Positions 33,155 through 40,207 of a DNA stretch of 64,000 nucleotides are shown piece by piece (within the stretch, counting starts at the first letter, position 1; every line of letters begins with the position of its first letter). The translations under genes and the position numbers were made by a program. The notes under the pieces are model-generated. The model was not told the origin of the DNA and did no database searches. It was given only the letters and a program-made list of their open reading frames with translations. The DNA lies in assembly GCF_045207655.1 (NCBI RefSeq), contig NZ_CP108785.1, positions 2,170,001 through 2,234,000 on the forward strand, in the 5' to 3' direction. The stretch is from Embleya sp045207655. GTDB lineage: Bacteria; Actinomycetota; Actinomycetes; Streptomycetales; Streptomycetaceae.

Positions 33155-34251
33155 GACGGCACCTCCTCGTTCGTCGGCCGCCGGACCCCGACGCCGGCCG
33201 GTTCGCCGGCGACCCAGGTGCCGAGGGCCATCTCCGCGGTGATCCCGGGCCCGAAGCCGGCCACGATGCCGTGTCCGCCGACGGCGGGTCCGCCCGCCGC
33301 GTACAACCGGTCCAGGGCGTCGAAGACCACCGCGCTCGCGATGTTCCCGTACTCGGTGAGGGTCGCCCGGCTGTGTCGAAACGCCTCGGGAACGACCCCG
33401 AGGAACCTGCTCAGGTCGTCCAGGATCCGCGGCCCGCCGGCGTGTACGACGTAGAAGTCCAGCGCCGAGGCGTCCCATTCGTGTCGGGCGACCAGGTCGT
33501 CGATGACCGGCGCGAGCGGCGCCATCGTGGTGGGCACCCGCTTGTCCAGGCGGAAGTGGAATCCGGTGTCCTTGACCGCGTAGGAGATCCAGTCCTGGGT
33601 GTGCGGGATGAGGTACGAACCGTTGCGTTCGAGCCGCACGCCGGTGCCGCCCGCGCCGCGCACCACGGCCGCGGCGACCGCGTCGCCGAACAGGCCGTCG
33701 GAGAGCAACGACCCGATGTCGGCGTCGTCGGGCTGATAGCACAGCGAGCAGAACTCGCACGCCACGATCAGCGCGTTGAGCCCGGGGTACGCGGTACAGA
33801 AGTCGTGCGCCCGATTGATCGCGGCGCCACCGGCCGCGCAGCCGAGCTGGGCGATCGGCAGTTGGCGGGTATCGGAGCGCATGCCCAGTTCGTTGATCAG
33901 CCAGGCGGTCATCGACGGCATGCCGAACCCGGTGCACGAGACGTAGATCAGCAGGTCGATGTCGCGTATCTCCACCTCCGCGTTGGCGAGCGCCCGGCGG
34001 ATCACCGGCGGCACGCGCAGCTTGGCCTGTTCCTGATACAGCAGGTTGCGGGCCTCGAAGCCGGGGTGTCGCAGGGTCCGCTCGATCGGCTGGACGAGAT
34101 GTCGGCGGCGGACACCGGTGTTCGCGATCAGCCGCAGCGCGAGCGGCAGCCGGGGGTTGTCCGCGTGCAGTCGCCGGGCGATGTCGAGCGACTCGTCCAT
34201 GGTGATCACGTTTTCGGGGACGGCCACGGCGGGCCGGCACAGAGTACTCAC
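33139..34251 (-). CDS. rppA: Type III polyketide synthase RppA, 1,3,6,8-tetrahydroxynaphthalene synthase
   Basis: 370 residues. QLGCAAGGAAINRA places the nucleophile at Cys138, FYVVHAGGPRILDDL the His at 270, and LTEYGNIASAVVF the Asn at 303. These are the positions of the RppA catalytic triad in Streptomyces griseus, and Tyr224, linked there to malonyl-CoA starter selection, is also kept (DWISYAV). RppA condenses five malonyl-CoA into 1,3,6,8-tetrahydroxynaphthalene, the precursor of flaviolin and HPQ melanin. GTG start follows GGAAG. It heads an operon with a MomA-like cupin and a complete acetyl-CoA carboxylase. Confidence 0.94.
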   Translation of the reverse strand: MSTLCRPAVAVPENVITMDESLDIARRLHADNPRLPLALRLIANTGVRRRHLVQPIERTLRHPGFEARNLLYQEQAKLRVPPVIRRALANAEVEIRDIDLLIYVSCTGFGMPSMTAWLINELGMRSDTRQLPIAQLGCAAGGAAINRAHDFCTAYPGLNALIVACEFCSLCYQPDDADIGSLLSDGLFGDAVAAAVVRGAGGTGVRLERNGSYLIPHTQDWISYAVKDTGFHFRLDKRVPTTMAPLAPVIDDLVARHEWDASALDFYVVHAGGPRILDDLSRFLGVVPEAFRHSRATLTEYGNIASAVVFDALDRLYAAGGPAVGGHGIVAGFGPGITAEMALGTWVAGEPAGVGVRRPTNEEVPSWSTA

Positions 34252-34314
34252 GAGCTGTCTTCCTTGCCTGGTCCGGAACCTTCGCGAGAATCCGGAGCTG
34301 CGGAGGGGTGATAC

Positions 34315-34353
34315 ATCCGGGGCCTCGGGAGTCGGCTCCCGAGGCCCCCGGAT
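34315..34353 (-). terminator. Hairpin between DUF5999 gene and rppA
   Basis: Arms ATCCGGGG-CCTCGGGAG and CTCCCGAGGCCCCCGGAT pair over about 17 bp with one bulge and a TCGG loop. It lies 64 bases before the rppA start, downstream of the co-oriented DUF5999 gene. It probably ends that transcript, but could act as an attenuator for the rppA operon. Confidence 0.75.
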
Positions 34354-34381
34354 CGCTGTTCTGCGTTCTGCGCTTCTGCTC

Positions 34382-34413
34382 TTCGGTCCTTCGGTCCTTC
34401 GGTCCTTCGGTCC
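34382..34413. repeat. 8-bp tandem repeat
   Basis: Four exact copies of TTCGGTCC, between the DUF5999 stop and the hairpin. Confidence 0.85.
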
Positions 34414-34450
34414 TTCAGCGCCTCAGCGCCTCGGCCGTCCGGCCGACCGC

Positions 34451-34663
34451 CTATCCGGCGGCTTCCATCGACATCGCCCGGGGACCGCACACCCGATGCG
34501 GCGCCTCGATCGCACCGTCGGGCAGCAGCGCGCCGGTGTCCTCGAAGATCACCACGCCGTTGCACAGCAGGCTCCAGCCCTGTTCGGGATGGCTCTGTAC
34601 GACGTGTGCCGCCAGGTGGTCGGAGGCCGATGCGGCGGGACATGGGGGAGAGTGCCGGCACAT
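34451..34663 (-). CDS. DUF5999 family small protein
   Basis: 70 residues. MCRHSPPCPAASASDHLAAH followed by VVQSHPEQGWSLLCNGVVIF and EDTGALLPDGAIEAPHR is the full DUF5999 pattern, a small Streptomyces-type protein with conserved Cys and His that may bind a metal. Function is unknown. The ATG has GGAAGG upstream and begins exactly at the family start. The gene is co-oriented with the rppA operon, but a hairpin and repeat separate them. Confidence 0.85.
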   Translation of the reverse strand: MCRHSPPCPAASASDHLAAHVVQSHPEQGWSLLCNGVVIFEDTGALLPDGAIEAPHRVCGPRAMSMEAAG

Positions 34664-34931
34664 GGTCCTGGTCCTTCCGGGAGTGCCGTGGTCGGCAGCG
34701 GATTCACGAGCTGCCGGGTGGTCCGTCGGCTGGTTGGTCACATGCCAACGGTGCGCCGCCCACCGTCCCGGGCGGATGAGCCCACGGCCCCGATTCGCCG
34801 GCCGATGTCCCGAGTCACCCGGGCGGGCGCCGGCGGCGCCCGACGCGGCACGACACCCCACGGATCCCGGGCACCGCCGACGGGCCGAAGCGGCTCGGAG
34901 GGAGCCGGTACGGACGTTCGAGCGCCCGGCG

Positions 34932-34937
34932 TAGGGT
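34932..34937 (+). promoter_or_regulatory. -10 box of a leaderless promoter (small membrane protein)
   Basis: TAGGGT ends seven bases before the in-frame GTG at 34945, with no ribosome-binding site. Confidence 0.45.
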
Positions 34938-34944
34938 GGCCGGT

Positions 34945-35250
34945 GTGTGGGACGACGACGAGCCGGTGTTCAAGCGGGACAGGTGGGGGACGAACCGCTA
35001 CACCTACAACGTCCGCAATCCCATCGGCTTGGCACTGACCGTGCTCACCGTGATCCTCGTCGTGATCGTGCTGGTCCTGATGAACGAGCGCGCGGGCCCG
35101 TTCGCCTCACCGAACCCGCGTGAGAGCCGACCGGACGTCCGGGAGTGGCGCCCGTCGACGCCGTGGTCGACGTCGGCTCCGTCCCCGTCGCCGACCGCAG
35201 CCCCGACCTCGGCGTCGGCAACCGCTGCGGCGCGCCCCTCGATCCCGTGA
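34945..35250 (+). CDS. Small single-pass membrane protein, hypothetical
   Basis: 101 residues. VWDDDEPVFKRDRWGTNRYT and YNVRNPIGLALT precede one strong transmembrane segment (LTVLTVILVVIVLVLMNERA), and a Pro/Ser/Ala-rich outer tail follows. Proteins of this layout are common in Streptomyces and unnamed. The start is chosen from leaderless promoter spacing; a GTG nine bases earlier would lie within the -10 box. It is convergent with the following regulator gene. Confidence 0.68.
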   Translation: MWDDDEPVFKRDRWGTNRYTYNVRNPIGLALTVLTVILVVIVLVLMNERAGPFASPNPRESRPDVREWRPSTPWSTSAPSPSPTAAPTSASATAAARPSIP

Positions 35251-35311
35251 CCCACGACGGCGCCCGCCGCGACCCGGATCGCGGTCGTACCGAACTCCGT
35301 TCCGCAAAGCC

Positions 35312-36526
35312 TCAGTTGCGGCTCAGACCCTCCTGCTCGTCACGCAACCGACGTGCTCGCAGCACCAGTTCCAGTTCGAAGCGGCGATCGGGCTCGTCCA
35401 TCTCGTCACCCAGCAGTTCGCGGATCTGCCGCAGCCGATAGCGCACGGTCTGCGCGTGCACCCCGAGCCGGGCCGCGATCTCCGGTGCGCCGCCGCGCGT
35501 CTCCAGCCACGCGAGCAGCGTCTCGGCCAGTCGCCGGGCGTGCGTGGGCGAGCAGTTGTCCAGCGGTGCCAGGCAGCGCCGGGCCAGATCCTCGATCAGC
35601 TCCTCCGGCGGCAGCAGCACCAATGCCTCGGTGTGCTCGGTACAGCGGATCACCCGCCCGTCCGGCAGGTGTCCACGCTCCATCAGGCGCAGCGCGGTGC
35701 AGGCCCAGTGCAACGACTTGGCCGCGTCGGCCAGCGGGACGGACGGGCCGATCGCGCCGGTCCAGCCGGTCATCGCCCGGCGCAGCAGTTCGGGCCGGCC
35801 GGCCGCGTCCGGGTCGGGCACGATCATCCGAGGTCGTTCGCACTCCATGTCCAGGAGTACGTCCCGGCCCACCGCCGGGGCCACCGCGTCCGGCGCGGGT
35901 CGCAACAGCACGCCGACGGCCACCTGTTCGGGTAGTGGCCAGCCGATCCGGGCGGCGTGCTCGGCCAGCGCGCTCGCGGGTTCGGTGCCGTATTCGGTGA
36001 GCATCATCTTGATCAATCGCTTCTGCGCCCACAGGCGTTCGCCGACCTGCCGGGCGGCGGCCTCGGCGTAGCCGTGCACGGACTGGGCGACCAGGCCGTC
36101 CAGGTATTCGAATCCGGCCTCGGCGAGTTCGTACATCGCGGGCGGCGGGATCTCCACCTGCTGGCCGATCTCGGCCAGTCGCCGCCACGCGAGTCGTACG
36201 CCGAGCCGGTAGACGGCCTGGAGCGAATCCAGGCTTCGGCCCTGGAGCACCTCGACGCGGCCGAACAGCTCGAACAGTTCCAGGCGTTCGTGCTGCCGGT
36301 CGTCGGTGGCCAGCAGGTGCTCGACGAAGTCGACCAGGGCGCGCCGGATGGCGACCAGCGCCATCGGCTCGCCGGACTCGTCCGGCACGAGCGGCAGTCC
36401 GGGGTACTCGACCCGGATGTCGCGCAGGATGTCCTGCGCCAGGTCGGGGATCTCGGCCATGGCCAGATCGGCGAACCGACACAGTCGCGGCCGAGGCACG
36501 TCCCGCCAGGCGGTGCGCACCGTCAT
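35312..36526 (-). CDS. PucR/CdaR-type helix-turn-helix transcriptional regulator
   Basis: 404 residues. The N-terminal half is a helical sensory region (DILRDIRVEYPGLPLV, SLQAVYRLGVRLAWRRLAEI) resembling the RsbRD-like domain seen in actinomycete PucR-type regulators. The C-terminus is the PucR helix-turn-helix LAETLLAWLETRGGAPEIAA then RLGVHAQTVRYRLRQIRELL. Unlike the regulator near the left end of this window, it lacks the PucR N-terminal domain. ATG follows GGAAAGG; a longer in-frame extension upstream is Arg-rich and not family-like. Its proximity to the DUF2613/PorA-like genes suggests it might regulate them, without direct evidence. Confidence 0.87.
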   Translation of the reverse strand: MTVRTAWRDVPRPRLCRFADLAMAEIPDLAQDILRDIRVEYPGLPLVPDESGEPMALVAIRRALVDFVEHLLATDDRQHERLELFELFGRVEVLQGRSLDSLQAVYRLGVRLAWRRLAEIGQQVEIPPPAMYELAEAGFEYLDGLVAQSVHGYAEAAARQVGERLWAQKRLIKMMLTEYGTEPASALAEHAARIGWPLPEQVAVGVLLRPAPDAVAPAVGRDVLLDMECERPRMIVPDPDAAGRPELLRRAMTGWTGAIGPSVPLADAAKSLHWACTALRLMERGHLPDGRVIRCTEHTEALVLLPPEELIEDLARRCLAPLDNCSPTHARRLAETLLAWLETRGGAPEIAARLGVHAQTVRYRLRQIRELLGDEMDEPDRRFELELVLRARRLRDEQEGLSRN

Positions 36527-36615
36527 GTCGCCTTTCCCTCGCGGCCGGCGCTCGCCGCCGTCGCCGGGGCCGTGCGCCCGTGACCGGACCCGTTTGCCTG
36601 CGGGCGGGGCCGGCA

Positions 36616-36780
36616 TCAGGGCTGCGCGTTCGGCGCCGTCGGGTCGGTGCGGAAGGACACGAGTGGGACGTTGGGTTGGTCGGGCGTGGCGTTCAACGCG
36701 GCGACGATGCCGAGCGCGGCGGCCACGGCGAGGGCGGCGGCAAGGACCGCGGTCAAGCCGGCGGCGAGCAGTCTGCGCAT
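36616..36780 (-). CDS. DUF2613-like small membrane protein
   Basis: 54 residues. MRRLLAAGLTAVLAAALAVA is a single membrane segment or uncleaved signal, followed by a short outer tail ending DPTAPNAQP. Size, sequence pattern and position next to a DUF3068 gene match the DUF2613 family of actinobacteria, of unknown function. A weak GAGAGG lies upstream of the ATG, and an earlier in-frame start would add 15 residues. Divergent from the PorA-like gene across about 170 bases. Confidence 0.65.
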   Translation of the reverse strand: MRRLLAAGLTAVLAAALAVAAALGIVAALNATPDQPNVPLVSFRTDPTAPNAQP

Positions 36781-36861
36781 GCTTCGACGAGCCTCTCGAT
36801 CGGAGGGCACCCCGCCCGTTCCCATGCACCGGCTCTATATCAGCACAGTGTGCGAGGTGTA

Positions 36862-36876
36862 TTGACACTCCGTCAA
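36862..36876. promoter_or_regulatory. Inverted repeat TTGAC-N5-GTCAA between divergent genes
   Basis: TTGACACTCCGTCAA is a 5-bp inverted repeat that includes a -35-like TTGACA reading toward the PorA-like gene. It is a candidate regulator site for the divergent DUF2613/PorA-like pair. Confidence 0.35.
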
Positions 36877-36948
36877 GGGTGCGCCTACGGTTCCCGGCCT
36901 GAGACAGACGTGCACGTCCCCGAGGCCCATTGCCGTCAGGAGTGCCGG

Positions 36949-38061
36949 ATGCGCCGCGCCATTTCCTCCCGTTCCTCGATCCTCTCCCTGGCTCTGCTCG
37001 GAGCCGGAGTCTTCCTGCTCGTGCTGGCCGCGATGCTGGCCTGGTACGTCGAGCCGCACGCCAAGCGCACCCCCGTCGACATCGACGACACCGTCGTGTT
37101 CGCCGGTACCGGAAGCTATTTCGACACCGGCTCGCTGCGGCCGGTGCACGGCGAGACGCTCACCGTGACCCGCCGCGTGGTGGGCGATGTCGCGGCGGCC
37201 GAGCGCAGCGGTCGGGCGGTGTGGGACGTGTCGACGACGATCGACACCCCGGCCACGCTGGCCGCGCACGACCCGCGTCGGTCCTTCCAGTGGACGCTGG
37301 CCCGCTGGGTGACCGACCGGCGCACCAACGCGCCCGTGCACTGCTGCGGGGAGACGCCCGCGATCCGGGGCGAGGCGTTCCTGAAGTTCCCGTTCGACCT
37401 GGAGAAGCGTCGATACCGCTGGTGGGACGAGACGTTGGGGGCTGCGGTACCGCTGGACTACCGCGGCACGGTGAAGGTCCGCGGGCACCGCGGCTATCGC
37501 TTCACCGGCGTCGTCCCGGACACCCGGGTCGGCGGCCGGCAGGTCCCGGGCACCCTGGTCGGCCTGCCCGCGCAGCCGCAGGTGCTCGCCGAGGAGTGGT
37601 ACGCCAACGCCGGCGTCGACCTGGTCGTCGACCCGCGCACCGGCCGGGTCATCGACGCCAGGATCGCCCCGCGCAAGACCCTGCGCGCACCCGGGGCGAA
37701 CTCCGCCTCGGTGGTGCTGCTGGACAGCGACAACATCCGGTTCACCGAGGAGACCCGGCGCCGGCAGGTGCACTTGGCCGAGGAGGACGGCGCCAAGCTG
37801 GAACTGGTCGGCGAGACCGCCCCACTGGCCGCGAGCGCGCTCGGGGCCCTGCTCACGGCGCTGGGAGTGCTGCTCCTGGTCCGCGGCGCCGGCACCCGTC
37901 CCCACCCCGAACCCGACGCCGAGCCGGGGCACGAGCCCACCCCCGAGCCGGGGCACGAGCCGGGTGCCGAGCCACACCGGCACGCCCGCTTCCGTTGGTT
38001 GCCGCACCGCCGTACCGGGCCGATCCGGCGGCGCGACTCGGGCAGACCGGCACCGAACTGA
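36949..38061 (+). CDS. PorA family (DUF3068) membrane protein
   Basis: 370 residues. One N-terminal membrane anchor (about residues 10-33) is followed by a large extracellular domain with DDTVVFAGTGSYFDTGSLRP, KFPFDLEKRRYRWWDETLG and GYRFTGVVPDTRVGG. A second membrane segment lies near the C-terminus (about 300-322), and a tail with PEPGHEP repeats ends the protein. This is the DUF3068 architecture, annotated as PorA in Corynebacteriales but found in streptomycetes without an outer mycolate layer. ATG follows GGAG. It stands just upstream of, and co-oriented with, the glycan cluster. Confidence 0.85.
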   Translation: MRRAISSRSSILSLALLGAGVFLLVLAAMLAWYVEPHAKRTPVDIDDTVVFAGTGSYFDTGSLRPVHGETLTVTRRVVGDVAAAERSGRAVWDVSTTIDTPATLAAHDPRRSFQWTLARWVTDRRTNAPVHCCGETPAIRGEAFLKFPFDLEKRRYRWWDETLGAAVPLDYRGTVKVRGHRGYRFTGVVPDTRVGGRQVPGTLVGLPAQPQVLAEEWYANAGVDLVVDPRTGRVIDARIAPRKTLRAPGANSASVVLLDSDNIRFTEETRRRQVHLAEEDGAKLELVGETAPLAASALGALLTALGVLLLVRGAGTRPHPEPDAEPGHEPTPEPGHEPGAEPHRHARFRWLPHRRTGPIRRRDSGRPAPN

Positions 38062-38214
38062 CAATTCTCCGGTCGTGCGGAACGTCAAAGTTGTCACCTG
38101 GGTGAGTAGCTTCGGCGCACTTGGTGGCGAAAACTACGAACTCACCCCGCACGTCCCGCACTTCCCGTGCACCCTTCCGCGTTCGTTCCAGGCCCGCTAC
38201 GAGTTGGAGCTCAC

Positions 38215-39393
38215 ATGCCCCAGCACGTGCCTTCCGCGCTGCGTCCGGTGACCGGTCCGGCACCGTTGCATTCCTCACCGCGCGGTTCCGCGTCCGACCG
38301 GACCCCCCACCCTCGCCGCATCGTCTTCCTGGCCCGCCGCGACCTGGCGAACCCGGCCGCGGGCGGCTCCGAACTGCTGGTCGATCGACTGGCGGACGGT
38401 CTCACCGCCCGGGGTCACCAGGTGACCCTGGTCTGCGGCGGACCGGCCGCCGACCGCGACTACCGCGTGGTCTCGGCCGGCGGCGACGCCGACCACTACC
38501 TGCGCGCGCACCGTGCCCTCGACCGTCGGGTCGGCGGTTGCGACCTGCTGGTCGAGGTCTGCAACGGCATGCCGTACCTGACTCCGCTGTGGCACCGGGG
38601 CCCAACCCTGTGCCTGGTCAACCACGTGCACACCGCCCTGTGGGGCATGCGGTTTCCGAGCCCCGCCGCGCGGCTGGGCCGACGGCTGGAGCGTTGGGGG
38701 CTGGCCGGCGCGCATCGGGACAACCTGATCGTCGCGGTGTCCGGCTCGACCGCCGCCGCGCTGCGGGCGATCGGCGTGCCGCCGGATCGCATCCGGGTCG
38801 TGCACAACGGCGTCGAGGAACCCGCCCCCAGGGTTCCCAGGTCGCCCGAGCCGTTGTTCGTGGCGGTGGGGCGCCTGGTCGAGTACAAGCGCATCGACCT
38901 GCTCCTGCGCCTGTGGGATCGGGTCCGGCCGATCACCGGTGGCCGGCTGGTCATCGTCGGCGACGGGCCGGAAGGCGATCGGCTGCGCGCCTCGGCCGGG
39001 CCGGGCGTACATTTCGCCGGCCGGGTGTCCGAGACCGAGAAGCACCGACTGCTGTGCGCGGCCTGGCTGTTGCTGCATCCCTCGCTGGTCGAGGGCTGGG
39101 GTCTGGTGGTCACCGAGGCCGCGGCCCGGCACACGCCGGCCATCGGTTTCGACATCCCGGGCCTGCGCGACTCGATCGACGACGGGGTCACCGGCGTGCT
39201 GGCCCGCGGCGAGAGCTCGTTCGCCGCCGCCTGGTGCGCGCTCGCGCTCAGTCCCGAGCGCCGCGCGGCGATGAGTGCCGCCGCCGGACTGCGCGCCGCC
39301 CGGTTTCGCTGGGCCGGCACGGTCCACCGGTTCCGGGCCGTGGCCGCCGAGGCCGCGCCCGCCCCGGTCCCCGGACGCGGCACTGGGTGGTGA
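38215..39393 (+). CDS. GT4 family glycosyltransferase
   Basis: 392 residues with a GT-B fold. After a non-conserved leader, RRIVFLARRDLANPAAGGSE and LLVDRLADGLTARGHQVTLV form the acceptor domain. VVHNGVEEPAPRVP and LFVAVGRLVEYKRIDLLLRL start the nucleotide-sugar domain, with LLLHPSLVEGWGLVVTEAAA containing the EGWGLVVTEA (EX7E-type) motif. A retaining transfer from a nucleotide sugar to a lipid or glycan acceptor is expected. ATG follows GGAG. First gene of a run of eight co-oriented genes. Confidence 0.9.
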   Translation: MPQHVPSALRPVTGPAPLHSSPRGSASDRTPHPRRIVFLARRDLANPAAGGSELLVDRLADGLTARGHQVTLVCGGPAADRDYRVVSAGGDADHYLRAHRALDRRVGGCDLLVEVCNGMPYLTPLWHRGPTLCLVNHVHTALWGMRFPSPAARLGRRLERWGLAGAHRDNLIVAVSGSTAAALRAIGVPPDRIRVVHNGVEEPAPRVPRSPEPLFVAVGRLVEYKRIDLLLRLWDRVRPITGGRLVIVGDGPEGDRLRASAGPGVHFAGRVSETEKHRLLCAAWLLLHPSLVEGWGLVVTEAAARHTPAIGFDIPGLRDSIDDGVTGVLARGESSFAAAWCALALSPERRAAMSAAAGLRAARFRWAGTVHRFRAVAAEAAPAPVPGRGTGW

Positions 39394-39397
39394 CCGC

Positions 39398-40123
39398 GTG
39401 AAGGACCCGTCCCTGCGCCGGTCGATCGCGCTTTTTCGCGCCTTTCGGCAGGAGCCGCAGGACCCGGACCGGTGCTATGGACTGCTCGCCCGCGACGCCG
39501 CCGATCAGGTCGAACGGCACGTGCGGCTGCGCGGTCGGGTGGTGGTCGACGTGGGCGGCGGCAGCGGGCACTTCACCCGCGAGTTCCGCCGACGCGGCGC
39601 GCACGCGTACCTGTTCGAACCCGATCCCGCGGAGCTGACCGCGCGGGGCACCCCGCCCGAGGGTGCCGTGGTCGCCGACGGGTACCTGCTGCCGCTGGCG
39701 GACGGTGTCGCCGACGTGTGCTTCTCGTCCAATGTGCTGGAGCACGTGGCGGATCCGCAGACCTTCCTGAGCGAACTGGTCCGGGTCACCCGCCCGGGCG
39801 GGTTGATCTACGTCTCCTTCACCAACTGGTACTCCCCCTGGGGCGGTCACGAGTGGGCGCCCTGGCACTACCTGGGCGCCGAACGCGCCCGTACCCGGTA
39901 CGCGCGGCGCACCGGGCGGGCCGCCAAGCACACCCTGGGCGAGAACCTGTTCGCCGTGCACATCGGGCCCACCCTGCGCCATGTCCGGGCCCGTCCGGAC
40001 GTGGTGGTGGCGTCGGCCCGCTCGCGCTACTGGCCGTTTCTGCCCGGCGCGGTCACCCGCGTTCCCGGGTTGCGCGAGGTCATCACCTGGAACCTGCTCC
40101 TCATTCTTCGGCGGTGCCCGTGA
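39398..40123 (+). CDS. Class I SAM-dependent methyltransferase
   Basis: 241 residues. VVVDVGGGSGHFTREFRRRG is the SAM loop, LFEPDPAELTARG follows, and DVCFSSNVLEHVADPQTFLS then LVRVTRPGGLIYVSFTNWYS complete the Methyltransf_11 core. The C-terminal part (NWYSPWGGHEWAPWHYLG) is typical of actinobacterial methyltransferases linked to envelope glycans. GTG start is four bases after the glycosyltransferase stop, so expression is coupled. The substrate is presumably a sugar on the same glycan (inferred). Confidence 0.88.
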   Translation: MKDPSLRRSIALFRAFRQEPQDPDRCYGLLARDAADQVERHVRLRGRVVVDVGGGSGHFTREFRRRGAHAYLFEPDPAELTARGTPPEGAVVADGYLLPLADGVADVCFSSNVLEHVADPQTFLSELVRVTRPGGLIYVSFTNWYSPWGGHEWAPWHYLGAERARTRYARRTGRAAKHTLGENLFAVHIGPTLRHVRARPDVVVASARSRYWPFLPGAVTRVPGLREVITWNLLLILRRCP

Positions 40124-40207
40124 CGGCGCCATCGCCCGACGCGTTCCTCGATCCCGCCGCCGGCGTCTCGGCGCCCGGGCATCGCGCGCGCTCCGCAGGA
40201 GGCACTC

